Shown here piece by piece: positions 7,817 through 15,775 of a DNA stretch of 64,000 bases; the first letter of the stretch is position 1; each line of letters opens with the position of its first letter. Under the pieces are notes generated by a model. That model was not told the origin of the DNA. It saw only the letters and a list, made by a program, of their open reading frames with translations, and searched no databases. A program made the position numbers and the translations under genes. The stretch covers positions 372,001-436,000 of the forward strand of contig JAJTBS010000001.1 in the NCBI GenBank assembly GCA_021286765.1, read 5' to 3'. This DNA comes from Holophagaceae bacterium (GTDB lineage: Bacteria > Acidobacteriota > Holophagae > Holophagales > Holophagaceae).

Positions 7817-8806
7817 TCACGCCGGCCCCTCGGCGATGGCCTCTTCCATGACGAAGGCGGTGCCGGCGTTTTTCGGAACCTGCCGGATGGCGCAATCCAC
7901 GGCAGGGCAGCGGTCGCAGTAGAGGCGCCCGCAGGGGTCCACGTGGGTATGCACTTCGCCCTCGATGGCCCCCTCCCTGAGAGCCTTCACGCCAAAGGAC
8001 TCGCAGAGGTCGTGGGCTTGGCGCACCGGGTAGAACTCGGGAACCACGATGTGGACGTCCACATGGGTGTAGCGGCCGCTACGGAAGGTGCGCAGTTCGT
8101 GGATGGCGATGATGTCCCAGGTCCTGACCGCGTTCATGGCGGCGAGCACTTTGCCGAGCACCTCCGGATCCTCCATGTCCAGGAGGGCCTGGGAGGATTC
8201 CTTCACCAGCCGGAAGCCCGTGCGGGCCAGGAGCAGGCCGACGATCATGGCCATGACCGGATCGAACCACTTGAGGCCTGTGAGCTTCACCGCCAGCAGC
8301 CCGGCGGCGATCCCGATGGTGGTCCAGAAGTCCGACAGGATGTGGTGGCCATCGGCTTCCAGAGCCTTCGAGCGGGTCTTTCGGCCCTGGGTGAGGAGGA
8401 ACCAGCCCAGCAATCCGTTGAGGCCACCCGCCAGCAGGTTCACCAGCAGGCCCTTGCCCAGGTCCTTCAGTTCGACGCCGTAGATGAGGCCCTTGGCGGC
8501 TTCGAGGAGGATGAACACCGCGGCGAGAGAGATGAGCCCGCCCTCGAAGACGGCGCTGAAGTGCTCGATCTTGCCGTGGCCGTAGGGGTGCTCCCGGTCC
8601 GCAGGCTTGCCTGCGAAAATCACGGCTCCCAGCGCGAACACGGCCGCCACCACGTTCACGATGCTCTCGATGGCATCGGACTTCAGGGCCACCGAGCCAG
8701 AGAGCACGAAGGCCAGATACTTCAGGCCCAGGACGCAGACGCCTGCAGTGATGGACAGGAGCGCGATGCGGATCCGGCGGTTCTGTTCGGCGTGGTCGGC
8801 GGACAT
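7817..8806 (-). CDS. Cation diffusion facilitator (CDF) family metal exporter
   Basis: This 329-residue inner-membrane antiporter would export divalent metals such as Zn or Fe. About six membrane helices lie in residues 10-210. The metal-site patterns are visible: KSDAIES in helix 2 and EADGHHILSDFWTT in helix 5, giving the HxxxD pair. The cytoplasmic C-terminal domain (VHELRTFRSGRYTHVDVHIVVP) follows. The final 40 residues carry a Cys cluster, DPCGRLYCDRCPAVDC, which could bind an additional metal and is longer than usual for the family. The ATG at 8806 is preceded by GGAG; an ATG five codons upstream is possible. It follows the unknown gene by 22 bases and is probably in one transcript with thiD. 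Confidence 0.9.
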   Translation of the reverse strand: MSADHAEQNRRIRIALLSITAGVCVLGLKYLAFVLSGSVALKSDAIESIVNVVAAVFALGAVIFAGKPADREHPYGHGKIEHFSAVFEGGLISLAAVFILLEAAKGLIYGVELKDLGKGLLVNLLAGGLNGLLGWFLLTQGRKTRSKALEADGHHILSDFWTTIGIAAGLLAVKLTGLKWFDPVMAMIVGLLLARTGFRLVKESSQALLDMEDPEVLGKVLAAMNAVRTWDIIAIHELRTFRSGRYTHVDVHIVVPEFYPVRQAHDLCESFGVKALREGAIEGEVHTHVDPCGRLYCDRCPAVDCAIRQVPKNAGTAFVMEEAIAEGPA

Positions 8807-8828
8807 GGCGGCTCCGGGCATCAGGGTA

Positions 8829-10016
8829 TCAGCCGAGGTCTTCAAAGAGCCCACGCTGGACCCCGTTGCCGGGATCGGCCGGAAAGGGGTAGACGGCGGC
8901 CGGGGCCCAGGGGCGATCCGGATCGAAGCGCCCGGGCGGCGGGAGCTCGGGCGGCAGCCAGCGCAGGGCGGGGGAGGGTTGGATCTGCCCGAGCAGGGTC
9001 TGGGCCCCGGCTTCGGGCGGGATGGCGGGCACCCGGAGCAGGGCGATGGGGGGATGGTCGAGGGTGTCGGGCCAACCCGCGGGCTGCATGGCCCGGGCCT
9101 CCAGGGGCACGGGGTCCCTGGGATCCGCAGCCAGGCCCGGAGTGAAGGCCCCGGGCGCTGGCGGCAGGGCCAGGCTGGCGCGCCAAGGGTGACCTTCCCG
9201 CAGGGCCTGGCGGCCCAGCAAGGCGGCGACCTGGAGATCAGAGCTCGCGCCCAGGTGGATGGGCGTGCGGAGGCGCTCCTGCAGCAGGGCCTTGAGGGCC
9301 CGAAGCTGGCCCAGAGCGGCGGGCCACGCGCCGCCGGCCCTCTGGAATTCAATGCCCCCGGAGAGGGCGAGCCGCCAGCCCACGGCCCGGCGGGAGAAGG
9401 GCAGATCGACCCAGGCGGCCGAGGCCAAGCGCTGGGCGAGGCCCCGCTCGGCCGTGCCCTGGGCTTCGGACATGGCCGCAACCAGGGCCTCGCCCGAGGC
9501 GAGGGAGGGCAGGGCGCCCAGAACCAAGGTCACCTCACCCCACAGCCAGCCGGGGGGTACCTCGTCGCCGGGAGTGGTCACGCCGAGTTCGGGCAGGCGC
9601 CAGGGGGCTCCCTGCCGGGGGACCCACCCGATGATGCCATGGCGCCAGTGCTCGCCCAGGGGACCTTCGGGCATCTCCGGGGCGTGCATCCAGCCGCGGA
9701 AGGCGCCGCCGGGCAGTTGCTGAGCTGCGTCGGGACCCAGGTGGAGGCTGAGCTGAGGGATGGCTGTGATGGCCTCCCACCAACCCTGGCGGGATTCAGA
9801 AGGGAGGGCCTGCATCCAGGCGGGTGGATGATCCCAGATCAGGCCAAAGCCTCCCGGGAGCAGGGAGACCAGGTTCATGAGACGGGCGAGGGCTCTCCCA
9901 GGTGCCGCATGGACGGAGGCCAGGCCCTCCTCCAGGAACCGGGAGCCGGCCCAGCCGGCCCAGGGGCCATCAGACGCCGAGCGCAGGAGGAAGCCACGCC
10001 CCTCCGTCCCGGTCAC
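8829..10016 (-). CDS. Hypothetical protein, translationally coupled to thiD
   Basis: This is a 395-residue protein of unknown function, rich in Ala, Pro, Leu, Gly and Trp. No signal peptide, membrane segment or recognisable catalytic motif is seen. The GTG at 10016 overlaps the thiD stop in a GTGA junction, with GAGG encoded in the last thiD codons, so the two are translationally coupled. A later Met (about residue 40) would be an alternative start. An Ala/Pro-rich, Trp-containing composition with many short PG/PP turns recalls secreted or scaffold proteins, but I cannot assign it. The conserved coupling in other genomes would show whether it acts with ThiD. Confidence 0.6.
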   Translation of the reverse strand: MTGTEGRGFLLRSASDGPWAGWAGSRFLEEGLASVHAAPGRALARLMNLVSLLPGGFGLIWDHPPAWMQALPSESRQGWWEAITAIPQLSLHLGPDAAQQLPGGAFRGWMHAPEMPEGPLGEHWRHGIIGWVPRQGAPWRLPELGVTTPGDEVPPGWLWGEVTLVLGALPSLASGEALVAAMSEAQGTAERGLAQRLASAAWVDLPFSRRAVGWRLALSGGIEFQRAGGAWPAALGQLRALKALLQERLRTPIHLGASSDLQVAALLGRQALREGHPWRASLALPPAPGAFTPGLAADPRDPVPLEARAMQPAGWPDTLDHPPIALLRVPAIPPEAGAQTLLGQIQPSPALRWLPPELPPPGRFDPDRPWAPAAVYPFPADPGNGVQRGLFEDLG

Positions 10017-10846
10017 GTGACCTCCTGGGCTGGCACCTGGGGCATGAACATGGGGCGGCCCACACCGCCGGGAGCGATGGCACGGTCCCACCGGTTCCGG
10101 AGCCACCGGGCGGAGGTCAGGGCAGCGGTCAGATCGTCGTGGCCCAGGAGGCGCAGGCCCAGCCAGCTGGCCGACAGAAGGCAGCCGGTGCCCCGACGCT
10201 CTCCAGAGAGCCGCGGTGCAGCCTCCAGCAAACGGACACCCTCGGCGCTGACCCAGGCATCCTGGACCTGGTCGCCCGAGGCGTGGCCGCCCTTGAGCCA
10301 GACGGCCACGGCGCCGGCCTCCAGCCATGGAGCAGCCAAGACCTCGGTGCTGGCAGAGTGGATCGCCGCTGGGGGCAGGCCTGCGATGGCGGCAGCCTCG
10401 CCCCGGTTGGGACTGACGACCCACCCACCCATGGATAGCAGGTCCGCGGCCATGCGGCGGAGGTCTCCGCCATCGTGAAGGCCCACGCCGGCGCTTGGGG
10501 CGAGGATGGGGTCCCAGATGCGCAGCGGTGGCGCCAGATGCCGCAGGGTGGCGCAGAGGCGCCGGAACCCCGTCGCATCCAGGGCGCAGAGGCTCAACTT
10601 CACCCCCCAGCGGCCTGCCAGGTGGGGTGCCAGGGCTTCGAGGCGCGCCACAGGATCCATGGACGGGGGCTCGATGCGAGTACAGGCCAGCCCGTTCTGG
10701 AGCGTTTCAGCCAGGCTCACGGTCATGGGCTGGCAGCCCAGCTCGGATAGGGTCAGAGCGTCCCTGAGCAGCCCGGCCCCCCCGGACGGGTCCATCCCGC
10801 CCAGACAGAGGGCGAGCGGGACGGCGCTGAGGCGGGTGACATCCAT
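10013..10846 (-). CDS. thiD: ThiD-like hydroxymethylpyrimidine (phosphate) kinase
   Basis: This 277-residue protein has the ribokinase-like fold of HMP/HMP-P kinases in thiamin synthesis. The N-terminal LGGMDPSGGAGLLRD motif is the hallmark substrate-binding loop of ThiD. The C-terminal anion-hole motif is RRGTGCLLSASWLG, where the usual order is GTGC. Several middle segments diverge from the E. coli enzyme, for example ILAPSAGVGLHD in place of the VxxSGxxL type, so substrate range could differ. The ATG at 10846 is preceded by GGGAG five bases upstream. No other thiamin gene is present in the window. Confidence 0.78.
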   Translation of the reverse strand: MDVTRLSAVPLALCLGGMDPSGGAGLLRDALTLSELGCQPMTVSLAETLQNGLACTRIEPPSMDPVARLEALAPHLAGRWGVKLSLCALDATGFRRLCATLRHLAPPLRIWDPILAPSAGVGLHDGGDLRRMAADLLSMGGWVVSPNRGEAAAIAGLPPAAIHSASTEVLAAPWLEAGAVAVWLKGGHASGDQVQDAWVSAEGVRLLEAAPRLSGERRGTGCLLSASWLGLRLLGHDDLTAALTSARWLRNRWDRAIAPGGVGRPMFMPQVPAQEVT

Positions 10847-11070
10847 GGGCACTCCCAGAATGCCACAGGAGGGGCGTGGATCCAGCGAAGGCCGGCTCAG
10901 CCGGGCTGGGCGCGGGGCTGGAGGTAGGCTTCAGGACCGCCAGGTTGGGGATAGGAGCAGGCACCGCGCGCGTCTCTCGGAGGCGCCCGACGCCCCCCGC
11001 CCTGACGCGACCCCCACTGGAGGCCGCTTCCGCCCGTTCCTTGCGGAGGTGGAGCCTCGCCTGGAAGGCA

Positions 11071-11376
11071 TCAGACCTTGCGATCGGAATCCACGATTTC
11101 GGTGACCCGGAGGCCGAGGCTGTCCTCCAGCACGGTCACCTCCCCGCGGATGAGCACACGGTCCTTGCAGAGCACATCCATGGGCTCGCCGGCGCTCTTC
11201 TTGAGTTCCACCAGGGAGCCGGCCTCCAGGTCCAGGAGGTCGCGGATGGTCATGCGGGCCTGGCCCAGCTGGATCTCCAGACGGAGGGGTGTGTCGATGA
11301 AGGGCATGACCTCGGCCACCACCTGCTCGAAACTGAGCACGCGGTCCCCTTCGATCCGCTCCCCTCGCTTGGCCAT
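11071..11376 (-). CDS. fliN: Flagellar motor switch protein FliN
   Basis: This 101-residue protein is essentially the C-terminal SpoA domain of FliN, which forms the C-ring of the flagellar motor and takes part in switching and export. The core is visible as LRLEIQLGQARMTIRDLLDLEAGSLVEL followed by VLCKDRVLIRGEVTVLEDSLGLRVTEIV. The ATG at 11376 is preceded by GGGGAGG three bases upstream. fliL lies 72 bases upstream on the same strand. The usual partner fliM is not between them, which is odd. The next gene downstream (thiD) is 224 bases away and unrelated; I see nothing certain in that gap. Confidence 0.9.
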   Translation of the reverse strand: MAKRGERIEGDRVLSFEQVVAEVMPFIDTPLRLEIQLGQARMTIRDLLDLEAGSLVELKKSAGEPMDVLCKDRVLIRGEVTVLEDSLGLRVTEIVDSDRKV

Positions 11377-11448
11377 GTGCCTCCCCAACGTCCTGTCAAA
11401 GCATGGACCCCGGCCACCATCATCGCAACGGCCGTGCCAGATGCCCGC

Positions 11449-12093
11449 CTATTGCTGGATGGCCCAGTCCACGATGAGGACGCTCTTGATGGGCCGCTTG
11501 GGCTTCTTGTGCTTCGGATCCTCCTTCTCGCCCGGCTTGAGGGGATGGGGCTTGAACTGCTCGTTCAGCTTATCTTTCATCTCCTTGGCCAGGGCCTCCC
11601 GAGATTCAGCATCGGAGGCCTCCTCCACGCTCTTGCCCGAGAGGGTGCCGAGCACGATGGACTGGATGAGGCTCTTCTCTGGCGAGGGCTTGTCACCGGA
11701 TACCAACTTGCCCAACTCGGTGTCGCAGAACAGGATGTTCAGTTCGCAACGGAGGAAGGCATTCCTCCGCGGGCCCATCAGGTTCACGGTGCGGGTGAGG
11801 ACCATGACTGGCGCCGCCTCCGTCCCGCCGTGCCCACCGCCCTCCTTTTTTTCTCCCGCATCGCCGCAGTCGTCGGATTCCTCAGCGCCGTGGCCTGATT
11901 CGCCGGCTGAAGTGGCCTCGGCGGCGGCCGCTTCAGCCTTGGCTTTTTCAGCTGCGGCAGCCTTGGCGGCCGCGCGCTTCTTCAGGAACCACATGGTGCC
12001 GAAGCCGCCGCCGCCGAGGACTGCCAGGGCCGCCACGATGATAATGATCAGCTTCAGGGGACTCTTCTTGGGGCCGGCAGCTTCGTCGGACAT
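11449..12093 (-). CDS. fliL: Flagellar basal body-associated protein FliL
   Basis: This 214-residue inner-membrane protein supports the flagellar stator. Residues 1-12 are cytoplasmic, followed by one membrane helix (LIIIIVAALAVLGGGGF). An Ala/Lys/Glu-rich linker follows, then an acidic Gly/His-rich stretch, and the periplasmic FliL domain begins near residue 95 (TRTVNLMGPRRNAFLRCEL) and ends in IVDWAIQQ. The acidic and His-rich insertion before the domain is longer than in E. coli FliL (154 residues). The ATG at 12093 has GAGG five bases upstream; an upstream in-frame extension lacks such a site. It is the first gene of a short fliL-fliN unit. Confidence 0.85.
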   Translation of the reverse strand: MSDEAAGPKKSPLKLIIIIVAALAVLGGGGFGTMWFLKKRAAAKAAAAEKAKAEAAAAEATSAGESGHGAEESDDCGDAGEKKEGGGHGGTEAAPVMVLTRTVNLMGPRRNAFLRCELNILFCDTELGKLVSGDKPSPEKSLIQSIVLGTLSGKSVEEASDAESREALAKEMKDKLNEQFKPHPLKPGEKEDPKHKKPKRPIKSVLIVDWAIQQ

Positions 12094-12284
12094 GGAAACC
12101 TCATCGGATCCCACTTCATCGGATGACCCGGGGAAGACCCTGAATAGCGTGAGGTCTGGAGTCAGGGCACCAAGTTGCCTGTGGGATGGCAATTTACCAG
12201 GTTCTCAGACGTGGAGATGCGCTGGCAGCAAGGATCTGATATTTCCTGTTATGTGTGCTCACTAACAAACAAATAATAATATTT

Positions 12285-12318
12285 GAAATAAAAACGGAGC
12301 CTGCCGTAACAGGCCCCG
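12285..12318 (-). terminator. Intrinsic terminator of the HU gene
   Basis: Read on the minus strand, CGGGGCCTG and CAGGCTCCG form a 9-bp stem with one G-U pair and a 6-base loop (12295-12318). It is followed at once by a T-rich run, TTTTTATTTC (12285-12294). It lies 38 bases after the HU stop and is the clearest factor-independent terminator in the window. The surrounding 12240-12300 is unusually AT-rich. Confidence 0.88.
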
Positions 12319-12356
12319 CTAATCAGTATGTTTGGGCATTTCCAGTTGATTGAATC

Positions 12357-12653
12357 CTACTTGCGTTTCTTGCCGCCCTTGCCGTTGACCTCATCAGCCA
12401 GTTTCTTGCCTGGCTTGAACTTGGCAACCTTCTTAGCGGCAATCTTGATGGGTTTGTTGTCGCGGGGGTTGCGGCCAGTGCGGGCGCCTCGGCTGGAGAC
12501 CGAGAAGGTGCCAAAACCCACCAGAGTAACCTTGTCACCCGCACGCAGGGCGGCGGCAACTCCATTGATGACCTGATCCAGGGCGGCAGCGGCCTGGGCC
12601 TTGGTGATGCCGGCCTTATCGGCAACGGCGCTGACCAGTTCGGCCTTATTCAT
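12357..12653 (-). CDS. HU-family DNA-binding protein
   Basis: This 98-residue histone-like protein bends and compacts DNA. It starts MNKAELVSAVADKAGITK and contains the beta-arm signature VGFGTFSVSSRGARTGRNP, which carries the conserved GFGTF and RxGRNP. The C-terminus has a short Lys-rich extension, KGGKKRK, beyond the normal 90 residues. The ATG at 12653 is preceded by GGAGG five bases upstream. It has its own promoter about 150 bases upstream and its own terminator downstream, so it is a monocistronic gene. The codon choice looks more AT-tolerant than its neighbours, as expected for a highly expressed gene. Confidence 0.95.
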   Translation of the reverse strand: MNKAELVSAVADKAGITKAQAAAALDQVINGVAAALRAGDKVTLVGFGTFSVSSRGARTGRNPRDNKPIKIAAKKVAKFKPGKKLADEVNGKGGKKRK

Positions 12654-13004
12654 GAGAACCTCCGAAATTGGGGAACTGTGCCCCATGGTTGAAGGAAATG
12701 GAATCGTCCCGAAAGTGGAACGACCATGTTTGCTGGGTTTATTGGATATCACCGGCCCTGAGAGGCCCATGAATGCTAGATTTTATAAACTGGACAAAAG
12801 TTACGCCGCGGATGCAGTGTGGTCAAGGTTTTTCTGACATGAAAAAACGGAGAGTGCGATCATTGAAGGGTCTGCAGGGTTGTGGAACAGCTGAATGGCC
12901 GTAAATGCTTGGCTGTAAGTTCCATGAGTCTGAAAAATCCCCGCAGAATGGGACCCTCCGCCCCATGGAACGCGCCCTATCCGGGCCCAGCCTATGATGG
13001 AGCC
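12654..13004. promoter_or_regulatory. Divergent intergenic region between HU and truA with HU promoter
   Basis: This 351-base region separates two divergent genes. A leftward sigma-70-type promoter fits at 12798-12826: TTGACC (12821-12826), a 17-base spacer, and TAACTT (12798-12803). It would give a 5' leader of about 140 bases for HU. The segment 12770-12850 is AT-rich compared with the surroundings. For truA I see no clear promoter; the translation start has only a weak GGAG two bases before the ATG. No further gene is supported here. Confidence 0.6.
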
Positions 13005-13796
13005 ATGCCCCACTCCTTCTTCCTCTCCGTGGCCTATGATGGGACCGCCTTCTACGGCTGGCAGGTGCAGTCCACGCTCCGCAGTGGCCAGGGCGACCTC
13101 TGGAAGGCCCTCCGGGCCTTCGATCCGGAGGCGCCCATGCCCCAGGGCACCGGACGGACCGATGCCGGTGTGCATGCCCGGGGGCAGGGGGTGCTGCTCC
13201 AGGCGAGCCGGGAATGGGAACCCTACCGTCTGCTCATGGCCCTGAACGCCCACCTCGCGCCCGATATCCGGGTCATGGGGGTACAGCCTGCGCCGGAGGG
13301 CTTCTTCCCCCGGCAACATGCGGTGGCCAAGCGCTATGTCTATCGGCTGGACCTGGGATCGGCCGCGGATCCGCTGCAGGCGGCCTTCCGCTGGCACGTC
13401 CACCAGTCGGCTCCGCTCGCCCTGGATGCCATGGCGGAGGCCATGCGGCCCCTGATCGGAACCCACGATTTCACGAGCTTCCGCTGTGTGGACTGTGTGG
13501 CCAAGACACCCATCCGCACCATCCACGACATTCGCATCGAGCTGGCGGAAGGCCGGGTGGACCTGGTCTTCGAGGGCACCAGTTTCCTCATGCACCAAGT
13601 GCGGATCATGGCGGGAACCCTCGTGGAGGTGGGCCGGGGCCGACGCGCCGCGAATTCCCTGGCCAGCGTGCTGGCGGCGAGGAATCGCACCTGCGCGGGG
13701 CTCACCGCCCCTCCGAAAGGGCTGTGCCTGGAGAAGGTTTGGTATGGAGCTCAGTGGGGTATCGGCGACCCCTGCCCCTGGGGAGAGAGGGCTTAG
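13005..13796 (+). CDS. truA: tRNA pseudouridine(38-40) synthase TruA
   Basis: This 263-residue enzyme isomerises uridines 38-40 of the tRNA anticodon arm. The family's N-terminal SVAYDGTAFYGWQ, the catalytic Asp in GTGRTDAGVHA near residue 48, and the later FTSFRCVD and FLMHQVRIMAGTLVEVG motifs are all present. The ATG at 13005 was chosen because the beta strand with YDGT starts right after it; longer open frame upstream is not conserved in type. The gene's stop TAG overlaps the stop of the convergent coiled-coil gene by four bases. Confidence 0.93.
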   Translation: MPHSFFLSVAYDGTAFYGWQVQSTLRSGQGDLWKALRAFDPEAPMPQGTGRTDAGVHARGQGVLLQASREWEPYRLLMALNAHLAPDIRVMGVQPAPEGFFPRQHAVAKRYVYRLDLGSAADPLQAAFRWHVHQSAPLALDAMAEAMRPLIGTHDFTSFRCVDCVAKTPIRTIHDIRIELAEGRVDLVFEGTSFLMHQVRIMAGTLVEVGRGRRAANSLASVLAARNRTCAGLTAPPKGLCLEKVWYGAQWGIGDPCPWGERA

Positions 13797-14500
13797 TCGA
13801 GGTAGAAACCCACGCCCTGCCAGACCTTGAACTTCGTCTTGCCATCCTTGGACGCGGCCGGATCGAAGACCAGGTGCTTGGCCGCCTCCACGCAGGCCTC
13901 ACCGGCCTCCCGGGCCTCGGCGGAGTCGCCGGGAAGCCCCTGGATGAGCCTGGCGGCGAGGACGTCGCCCTTCTCGCTGATGAGTACGTGGACGACCACC
14001 ACCCCTTTTGGCCGGCCTGCGAAGAAGCCCGCGGCCTTAAGCCGGGGCGTCGCCCGGTTGAGATTGATGGCGCGGGCCGGCTGGATGTCTTCAGCGAGCT
14101 GAACCAGGTCGCCCTCGCTGGGGATGGCGGCGGTCTTGAGCTGGAGCGCCTCGTTCTCTGTTTTCAATCGGATCGCTTCGGCCCTGGCCTCAGCGGCGGC
14201 CTGCTTCGCCTCCTGGAGGTCCTTGAGGATGGCATCGCTGCCGCCCTGGTTCTCCCGCAGGGTGGCCCGGAGCTGCTCGGTTTCCTTGCGGGCTGATTCC
14301 GTCTCGGCCTTGGCCAGGTCCCGGGCCTTCCGGGCGCTGCCAATTTCCTTTTGCAGGTCCTCCGTCGCCGCGAGGCGCTGCTTGAGGTCGTCCCGCTCCT
14401 CGGTGAGCCGCTTCACCTGGGCCTGCAACTGGGCGGCCGTGGGCCTCTTGGCGGCTGCGAGGGGCAGGGCGATCAGCAGCAGGGACAGGGCGATGCGCAT
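13793..14500 (-). CDS. Exported coiled-coil protein with TonB-C-like domain
   Basis: This is a 235-residue protein. It has a signal peptide (MRIALSLLLIALPLAAA), then a long coiled coil from about residue 20 to 125 (repeats of Lys/Glu/Arg/Leu with QLQAQVKRLTEERDDL-type heptads). The C-terminal domain of about 95 residues has a pattern like the TonB C-terminus: VVVVHVLISEKGDVLAARL, then a helix EACVEAAKHLVFDP, then a final strand. It would lie in the periplasm. The ATG at 14500 has GGAGG four bases upstream. It follows the DUF4388 gene by 22 bases and is probably co-transcribed with it. The energy-transducing function of TonB is not implied, since no membrane anchor is seen. Confidence 0.65.
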   Translation of the reverse strand: MRIALSLLLIALPLAAAKRPTAAQLQAQVKRLTEERDDLKQRLAATEDLQKEIGSARKARDLAKAETESARKETEQLRATLRENQGGSDAILKDLQEAKQAAAEARAEAIRLKTENEALQLKTAAIPSEGDLVQLAEDIQPARAINLNRATPRLKAAGFFAGRPKGVVVVHVLISEKGDVLAARLIQGLPGDSAEAREAGEACVEAAKHLVFDPAASKDGKTKFKVWQGVGFYLD

Positions 14501-14522
14501 CGTTCCTCCGGATCGGGAGGCC

Positions 14523-15647
14523 CTAGCGCTGGAAGCCCAGCTGGTCGCCTCCCTGGGCGGGTTTCGCGGTCTTGAGAATCCCACGCTTCAGGAGCTTGGA
14601 GAAGATGCCGAGGCACTCGTTCGGCTCGAAAGGCGCAATGGAGAGGATGTCGCGGATGGTCCAGAGGCCGTTCACCCGGCTGGCGAGGAAGGCCTCGTTG
14701 GGGCCCAGGTTGGTGGTCATCAACTCGTCCAGGCTGACAGCCAGCTCTGGAACCAGATCCTGGTCCAGCTTCTTCTCCTCGAGGAGGTCCTGGACCACGG
14801 CCATCATTTTGTTCGCGTCGAGGTGGCGAGGCTGGTCCTTGAGGATCCGCCGGAGCTCCTCTTGGGCCTCCTGGAGCTTCTGCTTCTCCACCAGGGCCCG
14901 GGCCCGCTGGAGCTGCAGGCTGGGATTCTCGCCGAGGTTGCCGCCGGCATTCACGATGCGGACCAGGCCCTTCTCGTGCAGATCGAAGAGCAGCTTGTTG
15001 ATCTTGTACTCAGGCATCCGCATGTCGATCACGAGCTGATCCACGCGCTTGGCGCCGTCCAAGCGGGCCAGGATGTCGGCGTCTTCCGGCGCCAGGGGTA
15101 GCCGCTCGGCGATGGCCTCGGAGATGGCCGAGAGCACCGCGTCGCCACCCTTGATGACCCGCCGGATGCGCTTCCAGTCATCCAGGCGCCGAGCACCCTC
15201 CAGCACGATGCCGGTGACGTCCAGGCTGAGCAGCATGGATTTCTGGTGGGAGGCGGCCCCATCGTGGAACTCGAAGCTTCCGACGTTCCAGAGGAAGGTA
15301 TCGAAGATGCTCTCCTCCACTTTCAGCTGCACGATGCGGCGGATCTCCGCTTCCGTGACCAGCTGGCGGTTGATTAGGATTCGGCCCAGCAGCTGCTGCT
15401 CGTCCTCCTGGGTGGCCAGGGCGTCCCGGAGCTGCTCTTCGGTGATGCGGTTGAAGGCCAGCAGGTACTGGCCCAGATACTCTCGCGGGTCAGAGGACCA
15501 GATGCTGGTGATGCGGCCTTCATGGAAGGCGACGCGCTTGGTGTGCAGAGGGCCCTTGAGCTCCAGGACGCCGGTTTTCTTGCCCACGGCCAGCCACTGG
15601 AAGATGTCCTCCAGGCCCATGGTCGCCAGATCACCGCTCAGCGCCAC
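14523..15647 (-). CDS. DUF4388 domain protein (PatA-like N-terminal domain)
   Basis: This 374-residue cytoplasmic protein begins with a DUF4388 domain (MALSGDLATMGLEDIFQWLA, GVLELKG, FHEGRITSIWS) as seen in PatA-type and gliding/signalling proteins of deltaproteobacteria and acidobacteria. Helical segments follow. A middle part, IDMRMPEYKINKLLFDLHEKGLVRIV, looks like a winged helix. Then comes a short TPR-like helical pair and a final FEPNECLGIFSKLLKRGIL segment. Such proteins are thought to act as adaptors in regulatory cascades; no enzymatic motif is visible. The start is GTG 15647 with GGGAGG six bases upstream. The coiled-coil gene follows. Confidence 0.75.
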   Translation of the reverse strand: MALSGDLATMGLEDIFQWLAVGKKTGVLELKGPLHTKRVAFHEGRITSIWSSDPREYLGQYLLAFNRITEEQLRDALATQEDEQQLLGRILINRQLVTEAEIRRIVQLKVEESIFDTFLWNVGSFEFHDGAASHQKSMLLSLDVTGIVLEGARRLDDWKRIRRVIKGGDAVLSAISEAIAERLPLAPEDADILARLDGAKRVDQLVIDMRMPEYKINKLLFDLHEKGLVRIVNAGGNLGENPSLQLQRARALVEKQKLQEAQEELRRILKDQPRHLDANKMMAVVQDLLEEKKLDQDLVPELAVSLDELMTTNLGPNEAFLASRVNGLWTIRDILSIAPFEPNECLGIFSKLLKRGILKTAKPAQGGDQLGFQR

Positions 15648-15775
15648 TTGCCGCCTCCCACGAAGACAAGCCTACTCCATTGGTTGTCAGAAAAACAATC
15701 TTCACCAAAATTTACAAGGCCCCGCCGGGGGCGCTCTGTCTCCGTATCGGCATGCCCCTGGGATTCAATAGGAGC

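Noticed and set aside
10853..11070. Possible fliO or other small gene between fliN and thiD
   Set aside because: No frame with a start, ribosome binding site and membrane segment is present; the one open frame runs into thiD out of register.
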